From: Phocoena phocoena
Taxonomy: Eukaryota; Chordata; Mammalia; Artiodactyla; Phocoenidae
Assembly: GCF_963924675.1 (NCBI RefSeq)
Contig: NC_089236.1
Span: 28,915,319-28,979,318, forward strand
Length of the DNA stretch: 64,000 nt
Direction of reading: 5' to 3'
Shown here: positions 35,046 to 48,100 of the stretch, piece after piece
Position numbering within the stretch: the stretch's first letter is position 1
How the letters are laid out: the number at the start of each line of letters is the position of its first letter
Program-made: the position numbers and the translations under genes
Notes under the pieces: model-generated
Databases searched by the model: none
Told to the model about the DNA's origin: nothing
Seen by the model: the letters and a program-made list of their open reading frames with translations, nothing else

Positions 35046-35868
35046 ACATGATCTCTCATCTGTCTGAAGAAGTTGATGCATAGGATTACACAGATGATGA
35101 CATTGTTGACTCTCAAGTAAGCTTACACATATGACTTTCATTTTTCTTGGTGAATTTTTAAAGGAATCCTAAGATTTGTTTCAATCACAGCTGAGATCAT
35201 TATATTTCCAAAGCCAATTCTCCCTTTTTTAGGACACAAAATGTGTATATTTGTGTGTGTGTGTGTATTTTCAAACTTGAGTTTGTTTGTCAGTAAAGGA
35301 CAAGGAAACTAGGTGACTTTTGCTAAAATGCTCCCAAAACTACAGCATCCTTTGCCTCATAAATGATTAGCTGAACTGTTTGTACCTACATAGCAATCTG
35401 GACAAAGTATCTGACTTAGAACTGTCATTAAGCTTCTTCCCTCCCCACGTCCCAGAATTTTGGCCTATCCTTGAGCAATAGAAGATATAACAGCTTCCAC
35501 TTAAAGGCCCTCCTGAAAGTCAGCTGATCTCAGGAAAAGATATTTCCTGATCAACTGTCCAATAACACCAGCTATTTCACAACACCTGGTTCTTTCTAGC
35601 CTTGTTTGCTTGTCCCAAAAAAGAAAAGCCCTTTTCTACCTGCCCTTTGAGACATTTGCAGATCTTATGGTTCGGACATTCACCCTACTGCAATGGCCTC
35701 CTCATCGCCCCTTATGACAATGATGCTTTTGACTAAAGTTTTTCCTTATCTAAGTCTGGGTTTGTTTTATTTGATGTGCCACAAATGAGATCTATCACAG
35801 TCTCTCATATTTGTCAGTTTATAAATATGGTACATCCTTAATGTGCCAATTATCTAAGCAAATATGAC
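35040..35868. other. Non-coding stretch, possibly with an old LTR-like part
   Basis: No gene was seen. The block 35430-35790 is pyrimidine-rich with 'cttttgactaaagtttttcc' near its end, reminiscent of an LTR R-U5 region, but no ends were found, so no call is made. A (GT)n tract of about 10 units lies near 35252-35268. Confidence 0.4.
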
Positions 35869-35869
35869 A

Positions 35870-36325
35870 CAGGCATACCTCACAGATACTACAGGTTCAG
35901 TTCCAGACCATCCCAATAAAGTGAATAGAATAATAAAGTGAGTCACACAAATATTTTTCGGTTTCCCAGTGCATGTAAACATTATGTATATACTATACTA
36001 CAGTCTATTAAGTGTACAATAGCATTATGTCTAAAAAAAGTACATAACAATTTAAAAATTTTTATTGTTGAAAAATCCTAAGCCTTCACCAAGTTATAGT
36101 AGTAACATCTAAGCCTTCACCAAGTTATAGTAGTAACATCAAAGATCACTGTTCACAGATCACCACAGAGAATTACCAAAATATGACACAGACACACAAA
36201 GTGAGCAGATGCAATCGCAAAAATGTCACCCATAGATTCACTCTTGCAGGGTTGCCATAAACATTCAATTCATAAAAAAAAGAAACCTCAATATCTGCAA
36301 AGAGTAATTAAACCAGGTATGCCTG
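35870..36325. mobile_element. Tigger-type (mariner superfamily) MITE
   Basis: Terminal inverted repeats CAGGCATACCTC (35870) and CAGGTATGCCTG (36314-36325) bracket 456 bp whose wording ('ggttcagttccagaccatcc', 'gtttcccagtgcatgtaaac', 'catcaaagatcactgttcac') is that of Tigger1 ends with the transposase gene deleted. The right flank is TA, as expected; the left flank is CA, one change from TA. It carries an internal 31-bp tandem duplication. Confidence 0.92.
36079..36140. repeat. 31-bp perfect tandem duplication inside the Tigger MITE
   Basis: The unit at 36079-36109 (starting TAAGCCTTCACC, ending GTAACATC) is repeated without mismatch at 36110-36140. Confidence 0.95.
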
Positions 36326-37529
36326 TATTTGTTATCATCCTGCTTATGATTTCCTGGTTTACCAGGTACAAGTTAATAGCAGCAGTGATGTTATTTTAGG
36401 TTTTAACATGTTAAATCATATTTTTCCAATATATCTTCCACTCTTTTCACTGTCACTGACAGGTGGTAAAATAATACACCTGCTTTTCAGACACATTGGT
36501 TTGAGTTCGTATTTATTAAAACAGTTGTACTTCATTAATATATATCATGCAATTTTTATTAAAATAATTAAAGAAATATTTATATACTTGGATAAATTTG
36601 TACCTTGAACACCAGATTAAGGATTTCATATATATATGAATACACACACATACACACACACACACACACACACCCTTATTCTCAGCATTTTCTTATCCAC
36701 AAATGTTTTAGATTATGTTCTACATGAGGCCCACTCTTAGAATTTAGGCAAAACCTACAGAAACTAATGGCTAAAGGCTTTTTTAACAAGTCTTCTAGTA
36801 TCTGAGACAATAGTCCTTCATTTACTGATGAATTAAATGAATATATGACAAGGACCACTAGTCTTACATTCTTCATATACTTAAGGATGATCCTCATTTG
36901 TGCATCAGCCCCCTCTCAAGAAAGTGATATTGATTATTGCTTTACCACCTTGGCTTTCATGAGAGGGACATTTTAAGAGGCTTGTATTTGGCTTTCCTCA
37001 GTATGGTAGCCCTTACCAGATAAACCAAGGACCCAATGGGGGTGTGACATCAACTACCAGTACCTCTATCCCAATTATACATTCAGGAACTAAAAAGTAA
37101 CCATTGGTCAAGCACGCTCAGAGTCCAGTCCCACATGGATACAAATTCAATAGATATGAGTCACCCTGGAAGGATGCACCTTGGATCAGATAATGCTTTT
37201 CAACCAAGTCAAACACTGAGAGGATATATAGCTGTTGAAGTTTATCTGCTGAGAGTACTCCCAGAAACTAGGACAATAAATCTGCATCAAACTGTTCAAC
37301 ACATAAGAAAATATGCACTAGTTACTTTAATGACATTTTAGAAACTTTACTTCATTCCCAAGATATTAAAAGTATTTGTTGTGGCAAATGTTATCTTCTC
37401 TTTGTGCTCCCATCTACTCTTTAGGTGGTGTCTGAATTCTCAATGGCCAACATTTTAATTTATTCTCACTTTAAGTATTATCTTATAATTATTTAAAGGA
37501 ATTTAGTTTCCACTGTTTGTCTAAATTAA
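36326..37529. other. Non-coding stretch with a (CA)n tract
   Basis: (CA)n lies at about 36643-36673. The block 36900-37340 is somewhat richer in G+C and contains a 68-codon open frame without recognisable features. It could be old retroviral sequence but is not assigned. Confidence 0.4.
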
Positions 37530-38515
37530 ACAAATTAAAAGAATGGACCAGAGACCGTAACAGACTCCTCTCCAAAGAAGATATACAGTTGGCAAATAGC
37601 ATATGAAATGGTTCTCCCCATCATATGTCATCAGGGAAATGCAAATTAAAACAATAAGATACTACTACACAACTATTAGAATGGGTAAAATCCAGAACAC
37701 TGACAATATCAAATTCTGATAAGGATGTAGAGCAACAGAAACTCTCATTCAATGTTTGTAGGAATACAAAATGGCACAGGCACTTTGGAAAACATTTGGC
37801 AATTTCTTACAAAACAAAACATCTTCCTACCATATGATCCAGGCATTGAGCACCTTGGCATTTACCCAAAGGAAATGAAAACTTATGTTCACACAAAAAC
37901 CTACATGTAGATGTTTATAGCATCTTTATTCATAATTACCAAAACTTGGAAGTAACCAAGAGGCTCTTCGGTAGGTGGATGGATGAATAAACTATGATAC
38001 ATCTAGACATTGGAATATTATTCAGCACTAAAAAGAAATAAGCTCTTAAGCCTTGAAAACATGTGAGAAAACCTAAATACATTTTACTAAGTGAAAGAAG
38101 CCAATCTGAAAAGATTACATAGTGTATGTTTCCAACTATATGACATTCTGAAAAGGCAACACTGATCAGTGGTTGACAAGGGTTGTGGGGAAGGGAGGAA
38201 TAAATAGGCAGAGCATAGAGAATTCTTAGGGCAGAAAAACACACTATATGATACTAAAATGATAGATACATGTCATTATACATTTGTTCAAAGCCACAGA
38301 GTGTGTAACACCAAGAGGGAGCCCTAGTGTAAACTATGGATTGTGGGTGATTAATGTGTCTGTGTAGGTTCATCAATATTAACAAAGGTACCACTCTAGT
38401 GGGGGATGTTGATAGTGAGCAAGGCTATGCATGTATGGTAAATTTCTGTACCTTCTTCCCAAGTTGGCTGTGAACCTAAAACTGCTGTAAAAAAATTGAC
38501 TTTTTTAAAAATAAA
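37530..38515 (+). mobile_element. Old L1 (L1M-type) 3' end
   Basis: 'ctcctctccaaagaagatat', 'cagggaaatgcaaattaaaa', 'gatgaataaactatgataca' and 'aaaactgctgtaaaaaaatt' give the normal order of ORF2 C-terminus and 3' UTR with an A-rich tail. It is not open in any frame. Confidence 0.88.
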
Positions 38516-38928
38516 AAGAATATTCTTCTACAAAATCTATTACAAAATATGTGTTTAGTTTATTTCTTGTGAAGGTGATTATTGTACAGAATCAATTTAC
38601 AAGTTTGATCAATAAATAGTGAGATGAGAATTATCTTCTCCCTTCTTTATTATAGATTTATTAGAAATGTGTTTCATTATTTTTTATTTAGTACTATCTA
38701 AAATTGACTAGACTATGACTATCATAAATTAAGGGATTATAAAATAATATGCTGTTTTTATTTTTTAAATGCAATTGGTCTAATAAAAAATTGAGGCTCT
38801 AGTAAAATATTCACACATGCACATGTACTCTTTAGCATTCTATTATTTAGTTTTGATGTGAGCATTTATAGTGAAAAGTATTGTGCACGTGAATGTTAGG
38901 AAAATTAAATTACAATTTCTGTCATTGG

Positions 38929-38931
<3 letters not shown>

Positions 38932-38979
<48 letters not shown>
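38932..38979. repeat. (TA)n microsatellite
   Basis: About 24 uninterrupted TA units. Confidence 0.97.
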
Positions 38980-38985
<6 letters not shown>

Positions 38986-39489
38986 GTGTTTGTATCTGAC
39001 ATGATTATCTTAAAATTCATTTTACATATTTTATAGTTCTATATTCTGAATTTGAAAAAGTTTTACTTACCAGTATTCCTCTCATGTATTTTATTCAACA
39101 ATTAGAAGAAAGAACTGATCAGCTATCATTAGAACAATTACTTTCCCAATAGTTTTAATCCTCTGAAGTCCACCAAGTTAAGCAGAATCTCTTGGCCTAC
39201 CTCTTTTATAATCAATTATATACAGGTATTTGTATATTCTTTGCCCTTAAAAAGAAAATTTTTTCTGTGTAAACCTTCATCATCCACATAAGGAATTAAA
39301 CTGAAAACGTTATCTCAATATTATTCAGCTTTATAAAAGAACAAACCTTCAGGTTGATTGTAATACATAAATGTGTATAATTTAGGAAACAATTTCATTG
39401 TTATAGAAATTCACTCACATCAAAATGTAAAATTATAAAATTAAAATAATATAAACTTAAATGACATAAAATTTTAACCATAAAAAGAA

Positions 39490-39557
39490 GTAAATACACA
39501 CACACGTAAATACATACATACATGTATGTATGTGCATGTGGTTACGTGTGTATTTAC
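39490..39557. repeat. Imperfect 68-bp palindrome of CA/TG and TACA/TGTA repeats
   Basis: GTAAATACACAC...CGTAA on the left is answered by TTACGTGTGTATTTAC on the right. The inner part (ACATACATACATGTATGTATGT) is itself self-complementary. Confidence 0.85.
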
Positions 39558-41815
39558 TACTGGTCCTGGTATTTTCTTATTGTAAATATTAACTAGAACT
39601 TAAAAATGTCTTCATATTATAGAAGCTTGAAAATGAATTTAATGTGCGTTTTTATGAGTTTTTTAAAATGTGCCTGATTTCTAGAAATTTGAAATATGTA
39701 ATCTGTATGAGGACAAGATTTTATGTTTTCACAGTTTTATAATATCATCAGTACTTAGAAGAGTGTTTGGCATATAATTCATTCTTAATAAAATTATATT
39801 TGCAATAAACTAAACAATAAATAAAGTGTGCTTCATGCACATAATAACTAGAATTTATATATTGATGTAAATTAACCTTTTGCTTTTCAATATCTACATC
39901 TCTTATAACTGAATGATTTCCTTAGCAATGATTTAGATTTTGGACTATGTTGAACTGTCACTTTCATAAAAAGTGTTCATCACAGATTTGGGGTTCTCAC
40001 CTACTCTCTGAGGGAGAAAATTACCTATTATTATCCTATTAGGCTCAAATTATACTTCATAAATTTAGCTTTATTATATAAGCATTAGATAATTATTAAT
40101 GTTTATTTTCAAAGTAAAATAGCATATTAAAATTGTTAGTTTATTTAGTGGCATGAGAACTGTTCAAGAAGCATTAAAAAGAAAAAAAACAATGAAATAA
40201 TTTGTTGACTGCTTAAAGAAGAAATTAAAAGCAGTGGAGGATTTAACTCTATGATGTTTCAAGATCCTACGATACCCTTAGGGAGATTTTGCACAGCTGT
40301 TAACAGAATATTAAAAGAGACAGAGATGTGGGCTTGGGATGAAAATTTTAACTTAGATTTCATATGCTTTTGACTTGAGAATAAAATATTCAAATAGAAG
40401 TGTCCTGCAAGAGATAGGAAACTTCAGGTCATGGTAATAGCCATGTATGAGGGTATAAATGAGGGTTTCAATCTTATAGATATAGTAATTAAAACTCTGA
40501 AAATGTGTGATATCTTCCAGAGGGATAATATATGAAGTGGAACAACCTTGCATGAGGAACGGCAAATGTTTTTAAGTGTTTAGAGAATAGTTCATCCAAA
40601 AGAAGCTCCTAGCAAGAGTAACAAAGGAACAAGAGAAATCTGATAAAGTAATGGAAGTCAAAGAAAAATACACTCTCAAATGTGAGATAATTAACTGATG
40701 GAAACAATGCCTTCTTTACCAATCCCTACTTTATGTTCCTTGATGTCTTTCGGGGGTATACAAAAACATTTCAGGGCTGATAGTTTTATGTAGGTCAATG
40801 GGATAATTTTGTCAATAGTTCAAAATTTATATTTATATATATGATATTGGCTTAAAGACTGTGTCAAGCTGACATATCTTAATAATGTCAATTTGAAAAG
40901 TTTGATTACAAATATGCAACACAGAATCTGTAATTCAGAAGCTTTTCCAAGTTTCAAAATTTCATAGGAATCTTGTGATATGAAATATTAAAGCATTTCT
41001 ACTATAATACATTCATGTGAAAAAATTCAGTTCCAAATATTATTTCCTAATAGCTCCATTAAGATGTTTTCTTTGAATTATTCATTGGTGTAATTTTTAC
41101 TTACTATGAGTAAACTTACTCAAAATAGAAAATATTTCTAGAATAATAAAATTTATAGCCTTATGAAACTATAATATCATATATGTGAATATAAAAGACA
41201 TAAGGTAAGCATTTATTGCTGTAAATACTTAAAATAGGAGGCATTATTGTATTCAAAACATTAAAATACTATATCATTATCATGTTACTTAGAATGTTTT
41301 TGTTCACTATTGCAAATTTAAGCAGATTTTAAAATTTGTTTACCTAAACTGAGTTTTTATTTTTGAGTAAAATGAAAAGAAAATAGAGTTCTTTTGCATA
41401 TTTCAAATAGAAATAATTTTTGTAATAATTTTCCCTTCAGTCTTATGATATGCCCAATATAAATCAATGACTAAAAAAGTTATATCATTATAGTTCTATA
41501 ATTTCTGATGAATAATAAAAAGGATCACATATATATGTATATATATACACATATATATGTTTTCAAACAAAGTGAAAATAAAGCACTCTTGTTTTTATGA
41601 CTGGTGAATATATAATTATACCACAAGATTCATATTTTAACATTACTACATATTATTAAGTTTATGTATGGAATGGTTAAAAATTAACAAAACCATATAA
41701 TTGTTCCAAATAATGTTGTTTCAAATACCTAGAAATTTGCAGGAAAAAGAGTTATGTCAAATTTTAAATACCTGGGTAGATTTTAAATTTTATTGTCATT
41801 AAGAACACTGCTATA

Positions 41816-42158
41816 TGAATGTTTGTGTCTCCTCAAAATTCATACGTTGAGATAATAATTTCTAAGGTGATGGTAGGGCTTTTGGGAGATGATTAGGTCA
41901 TGAGGTTGGAGGCTTCATGAATGGAATTAGTACCCTTATAAAAGAGACCCCAGAGACCTCCCTTACCCCTTCTACCATATAAGAACATAGTAAGAAGACA
42001 GCATCTATGAACTAGTAAGCAGACTCTCATTATACACAGAATCTGCTGGTGCCTTGTCTTGACTTCTCAGCCTCCAGAACTGTGAGAAATAAATGTTTGC
42101 TGTTTAAGTCATACTGTCTATGTAATTTTGTTATAGCAGCCTGAAGGGATGAAGACAA
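41816..42158 (+). mobile_element. MaLR LTR (MST/MLT1-type)
   Basis: 'cctcaaaattcatacgttga', 'gagatgattaggtcatgagg', 'cccttataaaagagacccca', 'ccagaactgtgagaaataaa' and 'ttgttatagcagcctgaagg' give the complete LTR in plus orientation, with its TATA-like TATAAAAGA and AATAAA. It is a solo LTR. Confidence 0.93.
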
Positions 42159-42169
42159 ACGCTTAAAAT

Positions 42170-42305
42170 TCTGTTGAGAGGGCAGATCTCATGTTAAGCA
42201 CACAACACAATATTGTTAACAATAGGCACTGTGTTATACAACAGCTCTCTAGATCTTATTCATTTTGTATAACTGAAATTTTATACCCATTGTTTGACTT
42301 ATTTA
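42170..42305 (+). mobile_element. L1 3' UTR fragment
   Basis: 'gggcagatctcatgttaagc', 'aatattgttaacaataggca' and 'tctctagatcttattcattt' match an old L1 3' UTR. It starts about 12 bp after the LTR, which suggests the LTR landed within or next to this L1. Confidence 0.65.
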
Positions 42306-44581
42306 GCTCTCCTTTAGCTCTCATATTTTAGTGTTGGTACTATTGTATCCTTTGAATTAAATGAAAAGCCAGGCTAACAATAAATATAAGTAAAAAATTA
42401 GTTTACATTTTTGCCATGAAGACATACTAAATCACTACATAAATTCTTACCCCACATCCAAAAATTAATAAATAATGCGATGGCATAAGCAATTACAGAT
42501 CTAATGACATTTATAGTCCATACTGCCCAGTATTCTCCCTTACTCTCAGAGCAAGAGACATTTGGTTGATTGGTTGATGTCCACCTTGAAATGCTCACAA
42601 GGTAGTGTGTGTGTGTGTGTATGTGTGTCTGTGTGTGCACGCATGTGTGCGTGCACATGTATGATGTAGCACCCTTTCATAATTATCTATTAACTTATTA
42701 AATAAATTTTATTGTTTTAAATTCCACATCTCTTAAATACATATTTCTGTATTTACTACCTGCTGAGGGATGTCATACTTTTCAGGTTCCAGAATTTTCT
42801 GTTCTGGTGGCTGTTTCTTTTACCAGTCCCTGTGAATTACCTGTGTCCCTTAAGGTTTTATAAAGCTTTCCCATTCTGTCCATTATTATCCATCTAAAGT
42901 AATAACCTATACTATGATGAATCTTCCCTATTACTGCTGTCATTTCATCACAACCTAAATTTAATTCCCCAAATTAACGTTTTCACCAGTTAAGTCTTTC
43001 TTGAAATATATGACCAAAAAGGTATACCATAAACAGATGCAATGCTGCCAAGATGTTTAAATCCAAGTAGTGTGTTTTCATAATTTCTAAAGATTGGTTA
43101 CTAACCATAGACACTAAAGACTAGATCTGATTTTTGCAATAGGCATCCTTTCCACCCCCAACTACAGCATCTTTCAAAGGATAACAGAACTTGGTAAGAG
43201 TGTGTTTTAGTTATATTAGAGTTTCTATATATGAATGACAATTATGGTCTTTGAATTTGTTGTACCCAGATGATATTTTACCTTTAATAGAACTAGGACT
43301 TTATCAAACAATGGCTCAAAAATGTTTATTGACTGACAGTTATGCCTAGGCATTCTCATTATTGAAAACAGGAAGATAGTTTTTATAAAATGATTTTTCT
43401 AAAGTTCTTATAATCTAAGAAGACATAATAAGTAGATAAATAAATAAGTTCATATATATATTAGTGTTGTGATAAAGGTATACTCAGGGGTCAATAGCAA
43501 CATAGCAAAGGATACTAGCTCTTCCTATATGCTTAAGCAAAACTTCTAGTAGGAGAGCACATAGAGATGAGATACAAAAGTTAAGATGATAAAAGCCTAA
43601 GAAAAAGTATAGAACAAGTGATGATAACCTGAATACAGACAAATGGAAAAGGATACTACAAACAATTTAATACTATGATAGAATAAAATTCAAGGAAGAG
43701 AATGTCAGGAAATTACTGAATATATACTGTAACGCAGTCCCTTGAAAGCATAATGAGTTCTTAATGTGTAATTTCAGTTTTACCTAGGGTAGAAAATGAA
43801 TGAGCATTGAAAGCTTTCCAAAGCAACATCCTGATTACAAAACTTGCCCAATAATAGATGGCTGAGGCTTCTAGAATGCTTCAGATATGTGTGTTCAGAA
43901 ACAGTGAATAGAAAAACATTATTTTAAGGGCCAGGTGAATGATTTCTTACCGCCTAAACTCGTGGGCTCTCAGGGTGGTCATTCCTTCTCTGGGTGCTTG
44001 CAATAAGTTCTAATATTTTGGCCCAGCTCTGGTATGTAAAGGCAAACTTTCCACACAAGCACATGAAATTTGAGACTGTCAATCTTTTTCACTGTTGTAT
44101 TTTGATTTACAAACACATCCTGATACATAAGAGGATCTCAATAAGATATTGATGAATACTGAATGAATGAATGAGAAGATTAAAGTCATCTAAAGAGGAA
44201 TCACTGAGAATTGACTTGATTTGATTAAAGGTATTTTTCAACCAAATACATCAGAATTAGTGTTAAAAAATCGACTTGTTTATGCAAGTTAAATTGCAAT
44301 GGATGGATTATCAAGCATTGCTACTTTCTGCCATATTGAGAGGAAGTTAATATTATCAGCAATGGCATTCAGAGGATGTCTCATGTGCTTAAATATTGGT
44401 AGTATATATAGCTGTAAATAATTTTTAATAACCGGAGCCATATTTTTCAGTTTGAAACATATCCCTGTAAAATTAGGGGGAGGGTGGAATTTCCTAATAA
44501 AATTCCCAATTATTGTGAAAACAATGACATATTTGTTTTTATCCCTATAGAATAAAAAGCTTCATATAAAAAGAGAGTTGA
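42306..44581. other. Non-coding stretch with (GT)n, nothing else firm
   Basis: An interrupted (GT)n tract lies at 42602-42660. The 3' end of an L2 may lie at about 44090-44175 ('aggatctcaataagatattg', 'gaatgaatgaatgag'). No gene was recognised. Confidence 0.5.
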
Positions 44582-44718
44582 GGGAATTCCCTGGTGGTCC
44601 AGTAGTTAGGACTTGGTGCTTTCACTGCTATGGGCCAGGGTTGGATTCCTGGTTAAGAAACTAAGATCCTGCAAGCCTCTCAGCACGGCCAAAAAAATAA
44701 AAATAAAATAGAGAGAGA
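44582..44718 (+). mobile_element. Short tRNA-derived SINE of the CHR/Bov-tA type
   Basis: The body starts GGGAATTCCCTGGTGGTCCAG, contains a degenerate B box ('gggttggattcctgg') and ends in an A-rich tail near 44710. AGAGTTGA flanks it at 44574-44581 and 44719-44726. At about 137 bp it is shorter than the other SINEs here and is probably an older cetartiodactyl subtype. Confidence 0.88.
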
Positions 44719-44726
44719 AGAGTTGA

Positions 44727-45100
44727 TAGGTAGTTTATCAGTCAGAATAGATAGGGTATGTTGCAGAAACACATATACAAAAGTCCAAAAATTTAGCCGT
44801 ATTTTTTAAAAAAATGTTTATCTCTTGGTGGCTTAAAGTCTGTTGTGGACTTGGAAAATGTCCAGGGCAACAGCTTTCTCAGCAATGAGTCAGTGATCCA
44901 GGCTGATGGAGTCTCCAACATACTGTAACTAAATTGACTGTAATGTATGACCTTTCCAGTTGAAGTATCAGGGAAAGGAAGGTGAAAAAAATCAAGTATC
45001 AGAAATTAAATGCTTCCTCTCAGAGGGGCCACACATGATTGGTAAATACACGGATTTTGGAAAATCATCCTGAATCTATCTCAATTTCAAGTGAGAAATT
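44727..45100. other. Possible old interspersed repeat, unassigned
   Basis: 'tatcagtcagaatagatagg' followed by 'ggtatgttgcagaaacacat', 'ctcttggtggcttaaagtc' and later 'aattaaatgcttcctctcag' resembles the left half of an old LTR or hAT repeat, but the family was not fixed. Confidence 0.4.
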
Positions 45101-48100
45101 CCAACACTTCATTATGAATTATTTAGTCTGTGCAAGAAAGTAATAAAAAACTGGGAGAACTATGTAGCATATTCAAGGCAAAACCTTTCTATCTAACTGC
45201 AGTCAATATTCTCTCTCTGTGATAAGCTGAAAGAAGAAGTCATAACACTTATCATCCCAAGCTTTATTTCCAATTAGTTGACAAAATTATCCATAGACAA
45301 AATTATTTTGTCACAGCCAGAATTGACAAAATGTATACTTTAGTGAAAATTAAGAGTTCATGATTTCCCTCAAGTTCTCAGCTATGTTAATTATTGCATA
45401 TTCATATTCAAAATGATATATATTTGGTAAAAAAAGGTTTAACAATTCTAGAATGAAGAATTCCTTTGATCAGATATAAGCCAATCTTTCTTAACTAATC
45501 AGTGTTAGGCTCTCTCTGTTAAAATTTATACCTGATAACTGTTCTGAAGTTGATCAACTTTTTATTTCTCATTTAGACTACCCCAATTAGCCATAAAACA
45601 CTTAATGAAATGCTTTAGAGAACATAAAAAATCTGCCATATTTTCCAAAATTGGTGTATTGTGAGAAAGAGTTGAACAAATGTTTTGAAAATTCAGTGGT
45701 TTCAGTAGCTTTCTAGTCTTAAACTCAAATGTATTATCCTATATTTGCATTTGTTGACAAGTAGGAATTAAATAACAATGAAAAGGCCCTAATTAACATT
45801 CCTCTAGGGGTCAACAAGCATCATCTTGTTATTTTCTTTTAAGGACAATGGAAAAAGTAAAATGAGTGCCTTTAAAAATCTGGGAGGAAAAACCGTCTTA
45901 AAAAGAAAAGGATGCATTCATTTAAGGAAAAGTAGCAGAAGAAATCCTCAAGGCTAATTGTCCTGAGTAAGTATGTGAATGATTTTAGCTGCCAGGAAAT
46001 TCAATGGCTGAATGCTTCATTGGCTCTGCCACCCAGTGGGCAGGGTAGAGTGTGTAACTCAGACTATTACCTAAGGGCTGATAGTGCTGCACGTGTGTTC
46101 ATATCGTATCCTTTCCCGCTGATAAGTGACTAACCCCATGTATTAGGTTTATTCAGCAAGACTCAAGTGGTTAAACAAATTAAATTGGTGGTGCCCAACA
46201 TTAGTTGCTACATGAATTCAAGCTGCATTTCTCCTTAAGAGGGTAGAGACTTCAGAGCCAAAAGGATGCCTGCTGAACTTCATAAGGAAAGAACAAATGT
46301 TGCCTGCAGTTCAAAGCCCCCTCTGAAGTTATTTATACTAGTCATTTCAGAATCTTGTTTATTAAAATGATGGTAAAACTATGAAATTTAGTCGTATTGG
46401 CTCAAGTCCTTATAAAAACGCATATAGAGCTTATCTACTCAAGGGGTTAACTTCTGACTTAGCAATTTTATGATGAACATCATAGGTCTGGATGTAGTCA
46501 TTCAAGAATTAATTTAATCATTCATTCATTCATTCTCTCATTGCTTTACCTCATTACATTACCTACAGGTATTATTTACCTTTAGAAAACAGGCAAGTAG
46601 AACATAAACAATTGAACCAAATGGAAAAATCCCATAGCATTAAAGAAAACCCAGGGTGTGTGATAGTAAAATTTTAGAAGAAGAAAATATACCAGAATAA
46701 AATGAAGAAAAATATATGATATAGTATAAACTATTAATAAGTAACTATCTAAAAAATGAAAGAAAATTCTGACAATTGCTAAGTGATTTGGTGCCACACA
46801 CATCAATGGGATAACCAAATATTATGCAAAACATTTTTTAGATACAGGTACTTTCTTCCCAGTAATTTATTTTTTTCTACTTTTGAGTAAGAAATTTTGT
46901 CTAGGGCAGCAATGTGTCAAGTTTAAGTAACAAAAAATGGAGCAATTTCACTAATTCAAATAAACATACAGATTTAAATACAGCATTTGCTCTCGATAAT
47001 GTGTGTCAGTGAGCTTAGTCACTGACAGTTGGGAAGGACTAGACTGTATTCCAAAATGAGCATACAAATTCATAGCACCTATCAAGAGATTCAGCAGCCT
47101 ATCAACAAGAATAATGCACCTACCATCCCAACACTGCATGAAGCGAGAGGACAGGAGACAAGGGCATTCTTAAGCAACAAATTCTGAAGACAGACCAAAG
47201 TGTTATGCATATCAAGCAAGTTGTGAGATCAACATACAGAAAATATCACAACATAAGTTAATGCCAGCAAATGACACCCTGAAAACACCTTTTCATAGTA
47301 GCCCTGACAACTCGAGCATCTGCAGACATTACCTCCAAGTGGAAAGTCACTTGGTGCAGCAGAAGGGGCCTATGGTTAAAGGAACACATTTGACAGGTAT
47401 ACAACATAAATGTGAATTATAAAAAAGAAAATAATCTATGTCTGTCTGTGTTAATAGGAAACTGGATTTCTAGAAGATAATTTTAAACTTTAGATATGAA
47501 TGATATTAATAGATTTTACTTTTAAGATAATACAATGATTTTTAACCTTCTGTACTTTTCTGCTATCAAAATATTTTATTGAGAAACTTAGAGGGCTGAA
47601 TACTAAGAAAAAGCTATGTCTTTATTTAGAACTAGTAAGAGTTGAATATTTATATTTGTGTTCTTTCTCCCATTTTCTTTGACTTTCCCCTGCTTTTATA
47701 CTTCCCTCCTCTTGTCTAGCCATTATGCGCTCCTCATGATTTGCCTCATATTCTTAAGCACTTTTACTTAGCCATTTAATTAGATTTATCCTCAATTACA
47801 ATGCCTTTCTTTGTATTCTGAGTGTTTTTACCTCTCTAACTTTCAATGTTTTGGCATTTTATAACTTATTCATTGGGGTTGCTCAGCTATTACATGAAAG
47901 GGATAAACATTAAAATATATTCCACATCCGTTATGAATCGAGTGACAAGATAAATTTATTATCTACTATATCATACATTTTTATAATATTTCATAACAAT
48001 AACCTAGATATTAATGTTCTCATTTTACAGATGAGTTAACCTAAGACCAGAGAGGTAGCTCATTTCTTTAAATGTAACAGCATAGCTTGGGAGTTTTAAC

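Larger units (their letters stand above)
38516..41815. other. Long AT-rich stretch, no gene or clear repeat
   Basis: The only notable items are a TA microsatellite (38932-38979), a palindromic CA/TG block (39490-39557) and a TA/CA palindromic patch near 41527-41560. A weak L2-like 3' end may lie near 39740-39800. No coding sequence was seen. Confidence 0.5.

Noticed and set aside
36900..37345. A G+C-richer block with a 68-codon frame, considered as an old retroviral internal fragment
   Set aside because: No retroviral motif could be pointed to, and the resemblance was too vague to report as a feature.
42398..42658. An 86-codon frame starting with a Thr/His-rich repeat
   Set aside because: Its start is the translated (GT)n microsatellite, and the rest has no recognisable features.
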